From NCBI RefSeq assembly GCF_021228235.1, contig NZ_JAJQRG010000008.1, positions 124,001 to 188,000 of the forward strand: DNA of 64,000 bases, given 5' to 3'. Made by a program: the position numbers and the translations under genes. The notes beneath the pieces were generated by a model. It saw only the letters and a program-made list of their open reading frames with translations. It ran no database searches and had not been told where the DNA came from. Source of the DNA: Pseudophaeobacter flagellatus (GTDB lineage: Bacteria; Pseudomonadota; Alphaproteobacteria; Rhodobacterales; Rhodobacteraceae). Below, one piece after another: positions 35,526 to 44,497 of the stretch. Each line of letters opens with the position of its first letter. Position 1 is the stretch's first letter.

Positions 35526-36689
35526 TTACAGTATCTGTGCCAGTTTTCGAAACATTTCGACATTGGCCGCGCTGACACCTGGATCGCGAAACTTGCGGTC
35601 GGCGGCGGTGCTGACAATGACCACATTCTGTGTCTGGTCGATATAGATATATTGCCCGTAGACGCCACGTGCCAGGAACTCTCCGTCATGGGCGCCAACC
35701 GGGACCCACCATTGATAGCCATAGCCGATCTTGCCGGGTTTTGTTGGGGCAGAGGCGGCGGTGGAGGCCGCAATCCAATCGGCCGGCACCACCTGCCGCC
35801 CATTGTAGCGGCCCTGCTGCTCGATCATCAGCCCAAAGCGGGCGTAGTCGCGTGTGGTGATATTCAGCCCGCCCAGAACAAAGGCAACCTCTTGGCCGTC
35901 GGTGACATAGTAGAGGTCCTGTTCGAGTCCGAGAGGGGCGATGATCTTGTCCTGCAGCAGCGTCGCAATGCTTTGCCCGGTGGCACCGCGTATCACCATG
36001 CCAATCACATGCGTGTCGATAGAGACATATTGCCAGGTCTCGCCGGGGGCGGCGAAGGTCTCGGTGAGGTCGGCGGCAAACTGATCCAATGTGCCGCCTA
36101 GGGCGACCTCGCGACCCATGCGGTTGATATCGGAATCATAATCCAGATAATCTTCATCAAAGGTGATGCCGCTGGCCATATTCAGCACATTGCGGATCGA
36201 GGCACCGTCGTAGGCGCTGCCGATCAGCAGCGGCGCATATTTGGTGACGGGATCGTCGATGGAGTCAATTGCGCCTTCCTCCAGCAGCACCCCAAACAGC
36301 GCCGAAAGATAACTTTTGGCGACCGACCAAGAGATGCGCCGGTCATCAGGCCTGGTACCAAGGTGATAGCTCTCGTGGCGGATTTCACCATCCTTCAGTA
36401 CCAACAAAGATGTCACGGCTCGTGTCTCTATCCAGTTGGAGGTGGCGGCGGGTAGGGTCATCTCAGGCCCCTGTGGTAGCGGGCTGACGGGGCCGGTGCC
36501 GCGCGAAACCGGTGTGGTCAGAAAGGCCGCATCCATGTTGGAAAAATTGGCCACTATCTTTTCGGCGGAAAACAGTGAATTCACCGCCCAGAGCCGCTGG
36601 ATCTGTTCCCGCTTCCAGAGGCCAAACCCGGCCAGCAGAATGGCAACCACGGCGAGCATGCGCAGCAGGCGTTTGAGTTGTTTTTTCAT
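35526..36689 (-). CDS. Beta-lactamase-family serine hydrolase (class C / 6-aminohexanoate-dimer-hydrolase-like)
   Basis: A 387-residue protein with an N-terminal membrane anchor (LLRMLAVVAILLAGFGLW), so its catalytic part is periplasmic. The nucleophile motif S-x-x-K is SVAKS, and the Y-x-S/N motif is YVSID. GYGYQWWVP and YGQYIYID are typical of the NylB-like branch, which hydrolyses amides or esters rather than beta-lactams. The true substrate is not evident. It is upstream of the DUF2237 gene in a two-gene run. Confidence 0.82.
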   Translation of the reverse strand: MKKQLKRLLRMLAVVAILLAGFGLWKREQIQRLWAVNSLFSAEKIVANFSNMDAAFLTTPVSRGTGPVSPLPQGPEMTLPAATSNWIETRAVTSLLVLKDGEIRHESYHLGTRPDDRRISWSVAKSYLSALFGVLLEEGAIDSIDDPVTKYAPLLIGSAYDGASIRNVLNMASGITFDEDYLDYDSDINRMGREVALGGTLDQFAADLTETFAAPGETWQYVSIDTHVIGMVIRGATGQSIATLLQDKIIAPLGLEQDLYYVTDGQEVAFVLGGLNITTRDYARFGLMIEQQGRYNGRQVVPADWIAASTAASAPTKPGKIGYGYQWWVPVGAHDGEFLARGVYGQYIYIDQTQNVVIVSTAADRKFRDPGVSAANVEMFRKLAQIL

Positions 36690-36763
36690 TATTGGTGCCT
36701 CCTCGGATCATAAGCCTAGACCGCGCAGGGGCGCGATAGGAAGCATGACATGGCGGCAGGCAG

Positions 36764-37513
36764 CTATTTGAACTTGTCGACCAGCCGTTCCAGGGCCGAA
36801 CGGCTGTCTGGTGTTGGGTCGGCATCCGCAGCCTTGTCTGGCGACCCCTCGGGCGGGGCAGCAGGTGCTTTTCTGGTAGGCTGCTGGTCGGATTTCGCGG
36901 GTGCGGGCTGCTTTTTCGCGGGTTTGGATCCGGTGGAGCTGCGCGGTGGCGCCACTCGCAGGGAAACGGCATTCATGAATTTTCCGCCATCCCCGGCAGC
37001 CAGGGCCGCTGCCCCATCTGAAATGCCACGCAGCAGATCAGCCAGCCAGGCCTCATCAGCCTTGGGAAAGTCGCGCAGGACATAGCCGGCAACCGCGTCT
37101 TTGTGGCCGGGATGCCCAACGCCCAGTCGTACCCGGCCATAATCGGCCCCGATATGGGAATGCAGCGAGCGCAGCCCATTGTGGCCGGCATGGCCGCCGC
37201 CCTGTTTCGCCCGGCATTTGCCCGGTGCCAGATCCAGCTCATCATGCAGCACGGTGACATCCTGACTGGTCAACTTGTAAAACCGCATCGCCTCTCCGAC
37301 CGCCTGGCCCGACTGGTTCATAAAGGTCTGGGGTTTCATCAGCAAAACCTTGGTGCCACCCAATGTGCCCTCGCAAATCAGCCCCTGGAATTTGGCCTTC
37401 CAGGGGCTGAACCCATGGTCAGAGGCAATTTCATCCAGGGCCATAAAGCCGATATTATGGCGGTTGTGGGCATATTTGTCGCCTGGATTGCCGAGCCCAA
37501 CAAAGAGTTTCAT
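36764..37513 (-). CDS. pth: Peptidyl-tRNA hydrolase with a C-terminal extension
   Basis: A 249-residue Pth. The core has GLGNPGDKYAHNRHNIGF with the catalytic histidine, KPQTFMNQSGQAV, and HDELDLAPGKCRAKQGGGH. The core ends near residue 190, as in other Pth enzymes; the remaining ~60 residues are rich in Ala, Pro, Lys and Ser (SKPAKKQPAPAKSDQQP) and probably disordered, ending in a short helix SALERLVDKFK. Pth recycles tRNA from stalled peptidyl-tRNA. It lies 640 bases from rplY, with which it is usually adjacent. Confidence 0.93.
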   Translation of the reverse strand: MKLFVGLGNPGDKYAHNRHNIGFMALDEIASDHGFSPWKAKFQGLICEGTLGGTKVLLMKPQTFMNQSGQAVGEAMRFYKLTSQDVTVLHDELDLAPGKCRAKQGGGHAGHNGLRSLHSHIGADYGRVRLGVGHPGHKDAVAGYVLRDFPKADEAWLADLLRGISDGAAALAAGDGGKFMNAVSLRVAPPRSSTGSKPAKKQPAPAKSDQQPTRKAPAAPPEGSPDKAADADPTPDSRSALERLVDKFK

Positions 37514-37713
37514 AGCCTGTTTTGTCTCACATTGATCTGGCGGTGCCGCCCCTGAATGATGCGCCCGGCGTTCGGGGCCTTGGTCCCTATGGGGCAGGGC
37601 CGGTCGCGCTGGTGCTGGTTTGGGCTGCTACATGACCTGTTTTGGGCCGGAAATCCAGTGCCCTGTGTCGCAGGCTGCCCTTTGCAGCAAGGCCCGGGGC
37701 GCAAGACTGGCGA

Positions 37714-37911
37714 TCAGATGTGCGGGCAGCGGCTCTCTGGGGGGAGGAGGTAGGTCTCTTTTTGTGGCAAGAGCTGGCGCGGGACCGGATCTGATATGGT
37801 TTCGCCGCAAAATCGTGGCGCGTCAAAATTAAAACCGCGCAATATTCGAAACAACAGCCGTCTGCGCAGGCGTGCTTCTTCCTGTTCAAGGGTATCCAAC
37901 ATTTTACTCAC
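37714..37911 (-). CDS. Possible small protein in the rplY-pth gap
   Basis: A 65-residue frame starting GTG (37911) or ATG (37902): MSKMLDTLEQEEARLRRRLL leads into FRILRGFNFDAPRF and a proline-rich tail. AAGG stands a few bases before the GTG. The amphipathic charged N-terminus is protein-like, but there is no known family and the frame could be chance. Its strand and position between rplY and pth would let it be co-transcribed with both. Confidence 0.3.
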   Translation of the reverse strand: MSKMLDTLEQEEARLRRRLLFRILRGFNFDAPRFCGETISDPVPRQLLPQKETYLLPPESRCPHI

Positions 37912-38098
37912 CTAAACCTTACTCATTCCGGGCCCGAGTATGGCTGGCAAAATGCAAAGGATCGGTTTGCGCGCCGCGGCTTTGTCAGGGGGGCTTGTGT
38001 CATATTCGTTGTAGTTTTTGCGTAGATTTTAGGGGCTGAGCGGCGCAGAGCCGGGCTGTGGACTGCGAGGTGGGGCTGGGCTGGGGCAAAAGTGCGAC

Positions 38099-38127
38099 AA
38101 AAAACGGGGCCCCGAAGGACCCCGTTT
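38099..38127 (-). terminator. Terminator after rplY
   Basis: On the minus strand AAACGGGG / CCCCGTTT closes a hairpin with inner CC/GG pairs, followed by TTTTTT. It lies 26 bases after the rplY stop, so pth must have its own promoter. Confidence 0.88.
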
Positions 38128-38152
38128 CATCCGCTCCCAGGGGGAGAGGCTC

Positions 38153-38785
38153 TTATTCTTCAGCGGCTTCGGCTTCTTCTTCGCCTGCAGCTTCGTCTTC
38201 ATCGCTTGCAGCAATGCCGCCGGGGGCTGCAATGTTTGCAATAACGAAGTCACGGTCGATGGTTGGGCGCGCGCCTTCGGGCAGCTTGATCGACGAGATG
38301 GTGATTACATCGCCGATGACGCTGTTCGCCAGATCAACGGTCAGCTTCTCAGGGATATCGCCTGCGGTCACAACCAGTTCGACTTCGGGGCGAACCACGG
38401 CGAGCATGCCGCCTTTTTTGACGCCAGGGCAGGTATCTTCGTTGAGGAATTCAACCGGGATGAACAGGTTGATCTTCGACGTCCGGCGCAGGCGCATCAG
38501 GTCGAGGTGGGTTGGCAGATCTTTGACAACATCACGCTGAACGTCGCGGCAAATCACGCGCACGTCTTCCTGGCCTTCAACCTTCAGGTTCCACAGTGTG
38601 GACTTGAACTTGCCGGCCTTCAGTTTTTTCAACAGAACGTTGAACGGGATCTGGATCGAAAGGGGATCCACATCACCACCGTAAACAACACCAGGAACCA
38701 TGCCAGCACGACGTGCTGCGCGAGCGGCGCCCTTGCCCGTCCCCGCACGTTCCTCGGCGACGAGATCAGGAATCTCTTTTGCCAT
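38153..38785 (-). CDS. rplY: 50S ribosomal protein L25/general stress protein Ctc
   Basis: A 210-residue long-form L25. The 5S rRNA-binding L25 domain starts [29 protein letters not shown], and the C-terminal TL5/Ctc beta domain includes [18 protein letters not shown]. The protein ends in an acidic tail of Glu and Ala ([15 protein letters not shown]), normal for the Ctc type. It binds 5S rRNA in the large subunit. Confidence 0.95.
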   Translation of the reverse strand: MAKEIPDLVAEERAGTGKGAARAARRAGMVPGVVYGGDVDPLSIQIPFNVLLKKLKAGKFKSTLWNLKVEGQEDVRVICRDVQRDVVKDLPTHLDLMRLRRTSKINLFIPVEFLNEDTCPGVKKGGMLAVVRPEVELVVTAGDIPEKLTVDLANSVIGDVITISSIKLPEGARPTIDRDFVIANIAAPGGIAASDEDEAAGEEEAEAAEE

Positions 38786-39125
38786 TTGAATTCTCCAATA
38801 TATCTATGCGGGGTGCCTCCAAGGCTGTCACCCCACGTGAAGGCCTGCCCTTACAGGGGATTTTGGGATTTCGCAAGTGGCAGTTCGCAGGTGCCCGGGA
38901 TTGGGGGCGCTGCCCCCGGCCTGTGGCCTCCCCCCGGGATATTTGCCGCCAAATGAAACGGACAGGCCAAATGAAACGGACCGACATGTGATGCGCCGCC
39001 CTAGAGGCGCCCTGGACCAGAGCTTTTGCCGAGTTGCAAGCTGTGGGAAGCAGCGGGGGCTAAGGGAAGTGTTAAAGGCAGCAGGCTAGTTTTGCGGCAG
39101 TGTTCAATCTTTGGAGCCTGCCGAG
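38786..39125. other. Intergenic region upstream of rplY and the HTTM-like pair
   Basis: This 340-base divergent region contains the second REP-like element (38903-38980). I find no gene in it. Confidence 0.5.
38903..38980. repeat. REP-like intergenic element, copy B, with a tandem 15-base tail repeat
   Basis: The hairpin GGGGG-CGCTG-CCCCC (38903-38917) is followed by GGCC-TGT-GGCC, then the tail CCCCCGGGATATTT and CCAAATGAA as in copy A at 16323-16390. Here the tail's last 15 bases GCCAAATGAAACGGA occur twice with an 18-base period (38948 and 38966). Confidence 0.7.
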
Positions 39126-39566
39126 GTGCTGCGTCTGATTTCCCTGTTTTTGCCAACGGTGTTTCCCTCTTGGCGGTTTTTCAAGACCGTGGCGCCTTCG
39201 CCTCGGATTGAATATCGCCTAATTGAGCCCGGCCAAAGTGAGGCCTATGCGGTTGGCGGCTGGCAAGAGGATCGCCCCCGGCCGCAGCATCTGCGCCTAG
39301 GGCAGATGCTGCGGTGGATGTTGTGGAACCCGCAATGGAACGAACAGCTTTACCTGGTCAGCTGCGCGGAACGCCTGATTGAGGCACCAAGCCAGCATAG
39401 CATTGATGAAATCAACCGCAGGGTTGCCCGCTTGCTGCCGCAGGGATCGCAGGCCCTGCAGTTTCGCCTGGTGTTTCTGTCGCGCGAGGGCGCGCAGGTT
39501 GTCAAACTGGTGGAGTATGAAAGTACCCCGGTGCTGCTGGCCCAGTTGCAAGAGGGCCCGGCTTGA
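39126..39566 (+). CDS. Conserved-looking protein of unknown function, partner of the HTTM-like gene
   Basis: A 146-residue protein starting with a hydrophobic stretch (LRLISLFLPTVFPSWRFF) and continuing as a soluble domain (YRLIEPGQSEAY, YLVSCAERLIEAPSQHS, RLVFLSREGAQVVKLVEYES). I do not recognise a named family. GTG 39126 is favoured over TTG 39111 because GGAG lies nine bases upstream. Its stop overlaps the start of the next gene by 4 bases, so the products probably act together at the inner membrane. Confidence 0.6.
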   Translation: MLRLISLFLPTVFPSWRFFKTVAPSPRIEYRLIEPGQSEAYAVGGWQEDRPRPQHLRLGQMLRWMLWNPQWNEQLYLVSCAERLIEAPSQHSIDEINRRVARLLPQGSQALQFRLVFLSREGAQVVKLVEYESTPVLLAQLQEGPA

Positions 39567-40282
39567 GCGGGGCCTTGTTTCTGGAGCGGGGGCTGACGGC
39601 AGCCCAGGCGATGGGCTGGATGCAACTGTTGCTGGCCTTTGCCATCGCCCAGCAAAGCCTGGAACATCTGGCACTGGGGGCGTTGGCACTGCGGGATCGG
39701 ATGATCTTTGTGTCGCGGCTGCTGCTGTGTCTCGGGCTGGCACTGGGGCTTGGTGGGCCCTGGCCTGTCTGGGGGCTCTGGGGGAGCGGCCTGGCGCTGC
39801 TCTGGCGGTATCAGGGGCCATATAACGGCGGCAGCGACAAGATGACGATGCTGATCCTTAGCTGTCTGAGCCTAGCGTATCTGGCGCCGACAATCTTTTG
39901 GCAAGAGATGGCGCTGTCCTATCTGGCGGTGCAGCTGGCGCTGTCTTATTTTGTCTCGGGCTGGGTCAAGGTAATCAATCCCGAATGGCGCAGTGGCAGC
40001 GCCCTGCGTGATGTCTTTCGCTTTTCCGCCTATCCGGTGAGCGAAGCGCTGCGCGGCCTGGCCGAGAGGCAGCGCCTTTTATGGATCATGGGCTGGGCGG
40101 TCATCCTGTTTGAGCTGGTCTTCCCGCTGGCCCTGTTGAACCCGATCGCATTGAAGCTGGCATTGCTTGGCGCGGCGGGGTTTCACTTGTCCAACGCCTG
40201 CTTTTTTGGTCTGAATCGGTTTTTCTGGATCTGGCTCTGCGCCTATCCGGCCCTGATCTGGTTTCAGGACCGGATATTTTGA
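39563..40282 (+). CDS. HTTM-like integral membrane protein
   Basis: A 239-residue protein with six to seven hydrophobic helices. The block YFVSGWVKVINPEWRSGSALRDVFRF, with Trp-Arg-x-Gly and the following FSAYPVSEAL, is the conserved part of HTTM-type proteins, distant bacterial relatives of vitamin K-dependent gamma-carboxylase. Only part of the domain is recognisable, so a carboxylase activity should not be assumed. It starts with TTG in the overlap with its partner gene. Confidence 0.62.
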   Translation: MSGALFLERGLTAAQAMGWMQLLLAFAIAQQSLEHLALGALALRDRMIFVSRLLLCLGLALGLGGPWPVWGLWGSGLALLWRYQGPYNGGSDKMTMLILSCLSLAYLAPTIFWQEMALSYLAVQLALSYFVSGWVKVINPEWRSGSALRDVFRFSAYPVSEALRGLAERQRLLWIMGWAVILFELVFPLALLNPIALKLALLGAAGFHLSNACFFGLNRFFWIWLCAYPALIWFQDRIF

Positions 40283-40295
40283 TCCAGCCTGGCCG

Positions 40296-41462
40296 TTATT
40301 CCTGCCAGGAGCCTTCAAAGTCGCTGGGGATCAGCAGGTTGTGGCGGCCGAGGTTGCTGACATTTCGTTCCCCACAGAGCGCCATGGTGGTGTCCAGCTC
40401 TTTGTGGATCAGCTCCAGAGCGGTGGTGACGCCCTGCTGGCCCATGGCACCCAGCCCGTAGATATAGGCGCGTCCGATCATGGTGCCGGTGGCCCCCATG
40501 GCCAGCGCTTTCAGTACGTCCTGGCCAGAGCGAATACCGCTGTCCAGAATCACCTCGGTATCGCCGCCTACTGCATCCAGGATCTGCGGCAGCATTCTGA
40601 TCGAGCTGAGCGCCCCGTCCAGCTGTCGCCCGCCATGGTTGGAGACCACAATGGCATCGGCCCCCACTTTGACCGCCATCTTGGCGTCTTCGGCGTCCAG
40701 GATCCCTTTCAGGATCACCTTGCCGCCCCACATTTCTTTCAGTTTGGCGATTTTGCCCCAGTCCAGCGACAGGTCAAATTGTTCAGCCGTCCAGGCCCCC
40801 AGCGAGGAGGCATCCGATATGCCCTGGACATGGCCGACGATATTGCCAAAGTCGCGCCGTTTGGCCCCCAGCATCTGCAGGCCCCAGGTCCATTTTGTCA
40901 TCAGGTTGGCGATGGTCTTTGCGGTCAGCTTTGGCGGGGCAGACAGGCCGTTTTTCAGATCTTTGTGCCGCTGGCCCAGAATCTGCAGATCAAGCGTGAT
41001 GACAAGGGCAGAACATTTTGCATCCTTGGCACGTTGGATCAGGCGGCGTACATAGTCTTCGTCCGTCATGGTATAAAGCTGAAACCAAAAGGGTTTATCC
41101 GTGGCTTCGGCAACCTCTTCGATGGAGTTGATCGACATGGTCGACAGGGTATAGGGCACGCCAAAGGCGGCAGCGGCCTTGGCGGCTTTGATCTCGCCAT
41201 CTGCGTGCTGCATGCCGGTCAGGCCTACCGGGGCCAAGGATACCGGCATAGTGACATCTTGGCCAAGCATCTGACCCTTGGTTAAACGCCCGGACATATC
41301 CACCGCAACGCGCTGGCGCAGGCGGATTTTTTCAAAGTCAGAGCTGTTCTCGCGAAAGGTCTGCTCGGTCCAGCTGCCGCTTTCGGTGTAGTCAAAAAAC
41401 ATCCGCGGCACCCGCCGTTCATAGATGCGTTTCAGGTCCTGAATATTGGTGATTACCGGCAC
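40296..41462 (-). CDS. lldD: FMN-dependent alpha-hydroxy-acid dehydrogenase (L-lactate dehydrogenase type)
   Basis: A 388-residue flavoprotein of the lactate dehydrogenase / glycolate oxidase barrel family. FMN- and substrate-site residues are in DYTESGSWTEQTFREN (the active-site Tyr), the catalytic histidine in IVVSNHGGRQLDG and the second FMN strand in LDSGIRSGQDVLKALAMGA. It most likely oxidises L-lactate to pyruvate at the membrane; other 2-hydroxy acids are possible. GTG 41462 is preceded by GAGGG eight bases upstream. Confidence 0.85.
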   Translation of the reverse strand: MPVITNIQDLKRIYERRVPRMFFDYTESGSWTEQTFRENSSDFEKIRLRQRVAVDMSGRLTKGQMLGQDVTMPVSLAPVGLTGMQHADGEIKAAKAAAAFGVPYTLSTMSINSIEEVAEATDKPFWFQLYTMTDEDYVRRLIQRAKDAKCSALVITLDLQILGQRHKDLKNGLSAPPKLTAKTIANLMTKWTWGLQMLGAKRRDFGNIVGHVQGISDASSLGAWTAEQFDLSLDWGKIAKLKEMWGGKVILKGILDAEDAKMAVKVGADAIVVSNHGGRQLDGALSSIRMLPQILDAVGGDTEVILDSGIRSGQDVLKALAMGATGTMIGRAYIYGLGAMGQQGVTTALELIHKELDTTMALCGERNVSNLGRHNLLIPSDFEGSWQE

Positions 41463-41551
41463 GGATCTGCCCTCGCTATGATGTGGTAAGTTTTCCTTAC
41501 CAATTATTGAGGGCTGCTGCAACACTGCAGAACAGCAGCGGTTATGACGCA

Positions 41552-41578
41552 AAAAGCCGCACCAGAGGCGCGGCTTTT
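41552..41578 (-). terminator. Terminator after trpA
   Basis: AAAAGCCGC / GCGGCTTTT form a nine-base stem with a nine-base loop and end on the minus strand in TTTTTGCG. It lies 50 bases after the trpA stop. Confidence 0.88.
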
Positions 41579-41628
41579 GACGATATAGACCGAAGCTGTG
41601 GGTGGCGGTTGCGCCGTTGAGGGTCTGT

Positions 41629-42420
41629 TCACCCCCGGTGGGCGCCCTCTGCTAGTGATTTCACAAAATCCAGCACCTCGGCCGTGGGTTTGCCTGCGCC
41701 GATCTGGCCGACGATGGCGCTGCCAACAACTGCCCCATCGGAAATAGAGGCGATGTTCTGCGCCTTTTCCGGGGTGTTGATGCCAAAGCCGACAATCACA
41801 GGTAGATCGGTTGCCGCTTTGATGCGGGCCACTTCGGGGCCAACATCACCAGCCTGGGCTTCGGCAGAGCCGGTGATGCCGGTGACCGAGACATAATAGA
41901 CAAAGCCAGAGGTGTTTTGCAGAACGGTAGGCAGGCGCTTGTCATCCGTGGTGGGGGTGGCCAGGCGGATAAAGTTCAGCCCCGCCTTTTGCGCCGGAAT
42001 GCACAGTTCCTCGTCTTCTTCAGGCGGCAGATCCACCACGATCAGCCCGTCAATGCCCGCCGCTTTGGCATCGATCAAAAAGGTCTCTACGCCGCGATTG
42101 TAGATGGGATTGTAGTAGCCCATCAATACAATCGGGGTGGTGTCATCGCCCTTGCGGAATTCGGCGGCCAGCTGCAGCGTCTTTTCCAGCGTCATGCCGC
42201 CATCAAGCGCGCGCTGACCGGCCAGCTGAATGGTGGGGCCGTCGGCCATCGGGTCGGTGAAAGGCAGGCCCAGTTCGATGATGTCGACGCCTGCAGCGGG
42301 CAGACCCTTCACCAGCTCTAGTGAGCTGTCATAATCGGGGTCACCAGCCATGACATAGGACACAAAGGCCTTTTTGCCAGCGGCTTTGAGTTCGGCGAAT
42401 TTTGCGTCAATACGGGTCAT
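41629..42420 (-). CDS. trpA: Tryptophan synthase alpha chain
   Basis: A 263-residue barrel enzyme. The catalytic Glu is in [17 protein letters not shown] along with the Asp, and phosphate-binding glycines are at [14 protein letters not shown]. It cleaves indole-3-glycerol phosphate and channels indole to TrpB. The gene is single, with its own terminator, and far from trpFB, so co-regulation would need separate control sites. Confidence 0.95.
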   Translation of the reverse strand: MTRIDAKFAELKAAGKKAFVSYVMAGDPDYDSSLELVKGLPAAGVDIIELGLPFTDPMADGPTIQLAGQRALDGGMTLEKTLQLAAEFRKGDDTTPIVLMGYYNPIYNRGVETFLIDAKAAGIDGLIVVDLPPEEDEELCIPAQKAGLNFIRLATPTTDDKRLPTVLQNTSGFVYYVSVTGITGSAEAQAGDVGPEVARIKAATDLPVIVGFGINTPEKAQNIASISDGAVVGSAIVGQIGAGKPTAEVLDFVKSLAEGAHRG

Positions 42421-42534
42421 TGTCGGGCCTCTTGCAACTTATGGCTCTGGTGTGCCGAAACTTGCCCGGGAAATCAATCCCGCTGCCTAGGGCAAATTGC
42501 GCTTTGCGCAAATCGCCCTGACGTGGCATCGCCT

Positions 42535-43029
42535 CTAGCCTAGCGGAATATGCCAACGCAGGGTCACCGCATTGACGCCTGGATTGACATATCCGGTCGA
42601 GGCATTTGATTTGTGGCTTAGCCCAAGCGACAGGCCCTTGCCGTTGTTGAAACGCTTGCCAACTGCGATCTGGCTGCGGATTTCAAAGGTAGAGCCAAGC
42701 TCGTTCAGCTGGATGGCTTCGACATAGGCACCGGGTAAAACGCTTGCCTCGATGAACCAGCTGTTTTGCAGGGTCCATGTGCCACTGACGCCGACCCCCA
42801 GAAAGGCGTCTCCGGTTTCAACCACTTCGATGGTGCCGGCCAGGCGGGTCGAAAAGATCCGGCCCTCATAAAAAGGAGTATGCGTGTATTCCAGCGCAAT
42901 CAATACACCATCCCGGGCGCCATGGTGCGAATAGTCGGTATGCCCCATGCCAAGAACGATCTCTTGGCCAGTAACAGCACTTGCGAGCCCGGTAGCCAAA
43001 GCCGCAGACAGTAGTATCTTTGTTTTCAT
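42535..43029 (-). CDS. PagL-like outer-membrane protein (acyloxyacyl hydrolase family)
   Basis: A 164-residue beta-barrel protein with a signal peptide (KTKILLSAALATGLASAVTG). The C-terminal strand LSLGLSHKSNASTGYVNPGVN matches the PagL catalytic region: His and Ser are in place (H-x-S-N-A), but the Glu expected 12 residues after the Ser is Asn. If PagL-like it would remove the 3-O acyl chain of lipid A in the outer membrane; with the Glu missing it may be inactive or use another substrate. GGGGAAAG precedes ATG 43029. Confidence 0.72.
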   Translation of the reverse strand: MKTKILLSAALATGLASAVTGQEIVLGMGHTDYSHHGARDGVLIALEYTHTPFYEGRIFSTRLAGTIEVVETGDAFLGVGVSGTWTLQNSWFIEASVLPGAYVEAIQLNELGSTFEIRSQIAVGKRFNNGKGLSLGLSHKSNASTGYVNPGVNAVTLRWHIPLG

Positions 43030-43233
43030 TTCTTTCCCCAAATGTCTTGGACCCTGAGATGAAATAGGAGCGTTGTCTCAATATGTAACCTGCGCACAGG
43101 CATATGCGACATTGCGTGAAAGTATATCAAGACATATCCATACCACGCCCAACAGGGTCAATACGTCAAGTTGCCTTGCGCCGGAGGGCAATGCTGCCTA
43201 GAAGCCATTGCCAAGTGGCATCAGGAGGCCGAT

Positions 43234-44331
43234 ATGGGCTTTAAAATGGGAATTGTGGGCCTGCCGAATGTTGGCAAGTCGACTTTGTTTAACGCGTTGA
43301 CCAAAACCGCTTCGGCACAGGCGGCAAATTTTCCGTTCTGCACGATCGAACCCAATGTGGGCGAAGTCGGGGTGCCGGACGCGCGTCTGGATAAGCTGGC
43401 GGCGATTGCCGGATCCAAACAGATCATCCCGACCCGGATGACATTTGTTGATATCGCCGGTCTGGTCAAAGGCGCGTCCAAGGGCGAAGGTCTGGGCAAC
43501 CAGTTTTTGGCCAATATTCGCGAAACCGATGCAATTGCACATGTTTTGCGCTGTTTTGAAGACGGCGATGTGACCCATGTTGATGGTCGCGTTGATCCGG
43601 TTGCCGATGCCGAGACCATCGAAACAGAGCTGATGCTGGCGGATCTCGAAAGCATCGAAAAGCGCCGGGCCAATCTGGTGCGCAAGCTGAAAGGCAACGA
43701 TAAAGAGGCGCAGCAGCAAGAGCGGCTGCTCGCCGAGGCCCAGGCCATGCTGGAAGATGGCAAGCCTGCACGCCTGGTCGAAGTGGACGAAGACGACGCC
43801 AAGGCCTGGAAGATGCTGCAGCTGCTGTCGACCAAACCAGTGCTTTATGTGTGCAACGTGGGTGAGTCGGAATCGGTCGCGGGCAACGCACATTCCGCCA
43901 AAGTGGCCGAAATGGCGGCGGCGCAGGGCAATTCCCATGTGATTATTTCAGCGCAGATTGAAGAAGAAATCAGCCAACTTGAATCTGAGGAAGCCCAGAT
44001 GTTCCTCGAGGAGATGGGACTGGAAGAAGCCGGGCTCGACCGTCTTATCCGGGCAGGATATGAGCTGTTGCACTTGGAAACCTATTTCACTGTTGGCCCC
44101 AAAGAGGCCCGTGCCTGGACCATTCGCCAAGGTACCTCGGGGCCGCAGGCGGCTGGGGTCATTCACGGTGATTTTGAAAAGGGCTTTATCCGGGCCGAAA
44201 CCATCGCTTTTGATGATTTTGTCGCCTGCAATGGCGAACAGGGGGCAAAAGAGGCCGGCAAGATGCGCTCTGAGGGCAAGTCATATGTCGTCAAGGATGG
44301 CGACGTCATGCACTTCCTGTTCAACACCTGA
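43234..44331 (+). CDS. ychF: Redox-regulated ATPase / GTPase YchF
   Basis: A 365-residue Obg-family P-loop protein. G1 is [16 protein letters not shown]3 is [19 protein letters not shown], and G4 reads NVGESE instead of NKxD, which gives YchF its ATP preference. The coiled-coil middle and the C-terminal TGS domain ([18 protein letters not shown]) are present. It binds ribosomes and is linked to stress and translation. GGAGG precedes the ATG. Confidence 0.95.
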   Translation: MGFKMGIVGLPNVGKSTLFNALTKTASAQAANFPFCTIEPNVGEVGVPDARLDKLAAIAGSKQIIPTRMTFVDIAGLVKGASKGEGLGNQFLANIRETDAIAHVLRCFEDGDVTHVDGRVDPVADAETIETELMLADLESIEKRRANLVRKLKGNDKEAQQQERLLAEAQAMLEDGKPARLVEVDEDDAKAWKMLQLLSTKPVLYVCNVGESESVAGNAHSAKVAEMAAAQGNSHVIISAQIEEEISQLESEEAQMFLEEMGLEEAGLDRLIRAGYELLHLETYFTVGPKEARAWTIRQGTSGPQAAGVIHGDFEKGFIRAETIAFDDFVACNGEQGAKEAGKMRSEGKSYVVKDGDVMHFLFNT

Positions 44332-44497
44332 TCCAGCCCAGGGCCGGGTAAGACCGGCTCTTGAAAAGATCTATGCCCGTGCAGTGCCGCTGCGCGGGCG
44401 TTTTCGTCTGGCGCCTTTGGTACTGCGGCGGGCCGGGTCTTGCTGGTGCGGCGGCAGAAATGCTAGGCCAGCGCGATCAGCGAGGGGAAAGACATTC

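Larger units (their letters stand above)
37514..38152. other. Long intergenic region between pth and rplY
   Basis: This 639-base gap is unusually large for the rplY-pth pair. It holds a possible 62-65-codon minus-strand frame (37714-37911) and the rplY terminator (38099-38127). I see no tRNA or repeat in the rest. Confidence 0.5.
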
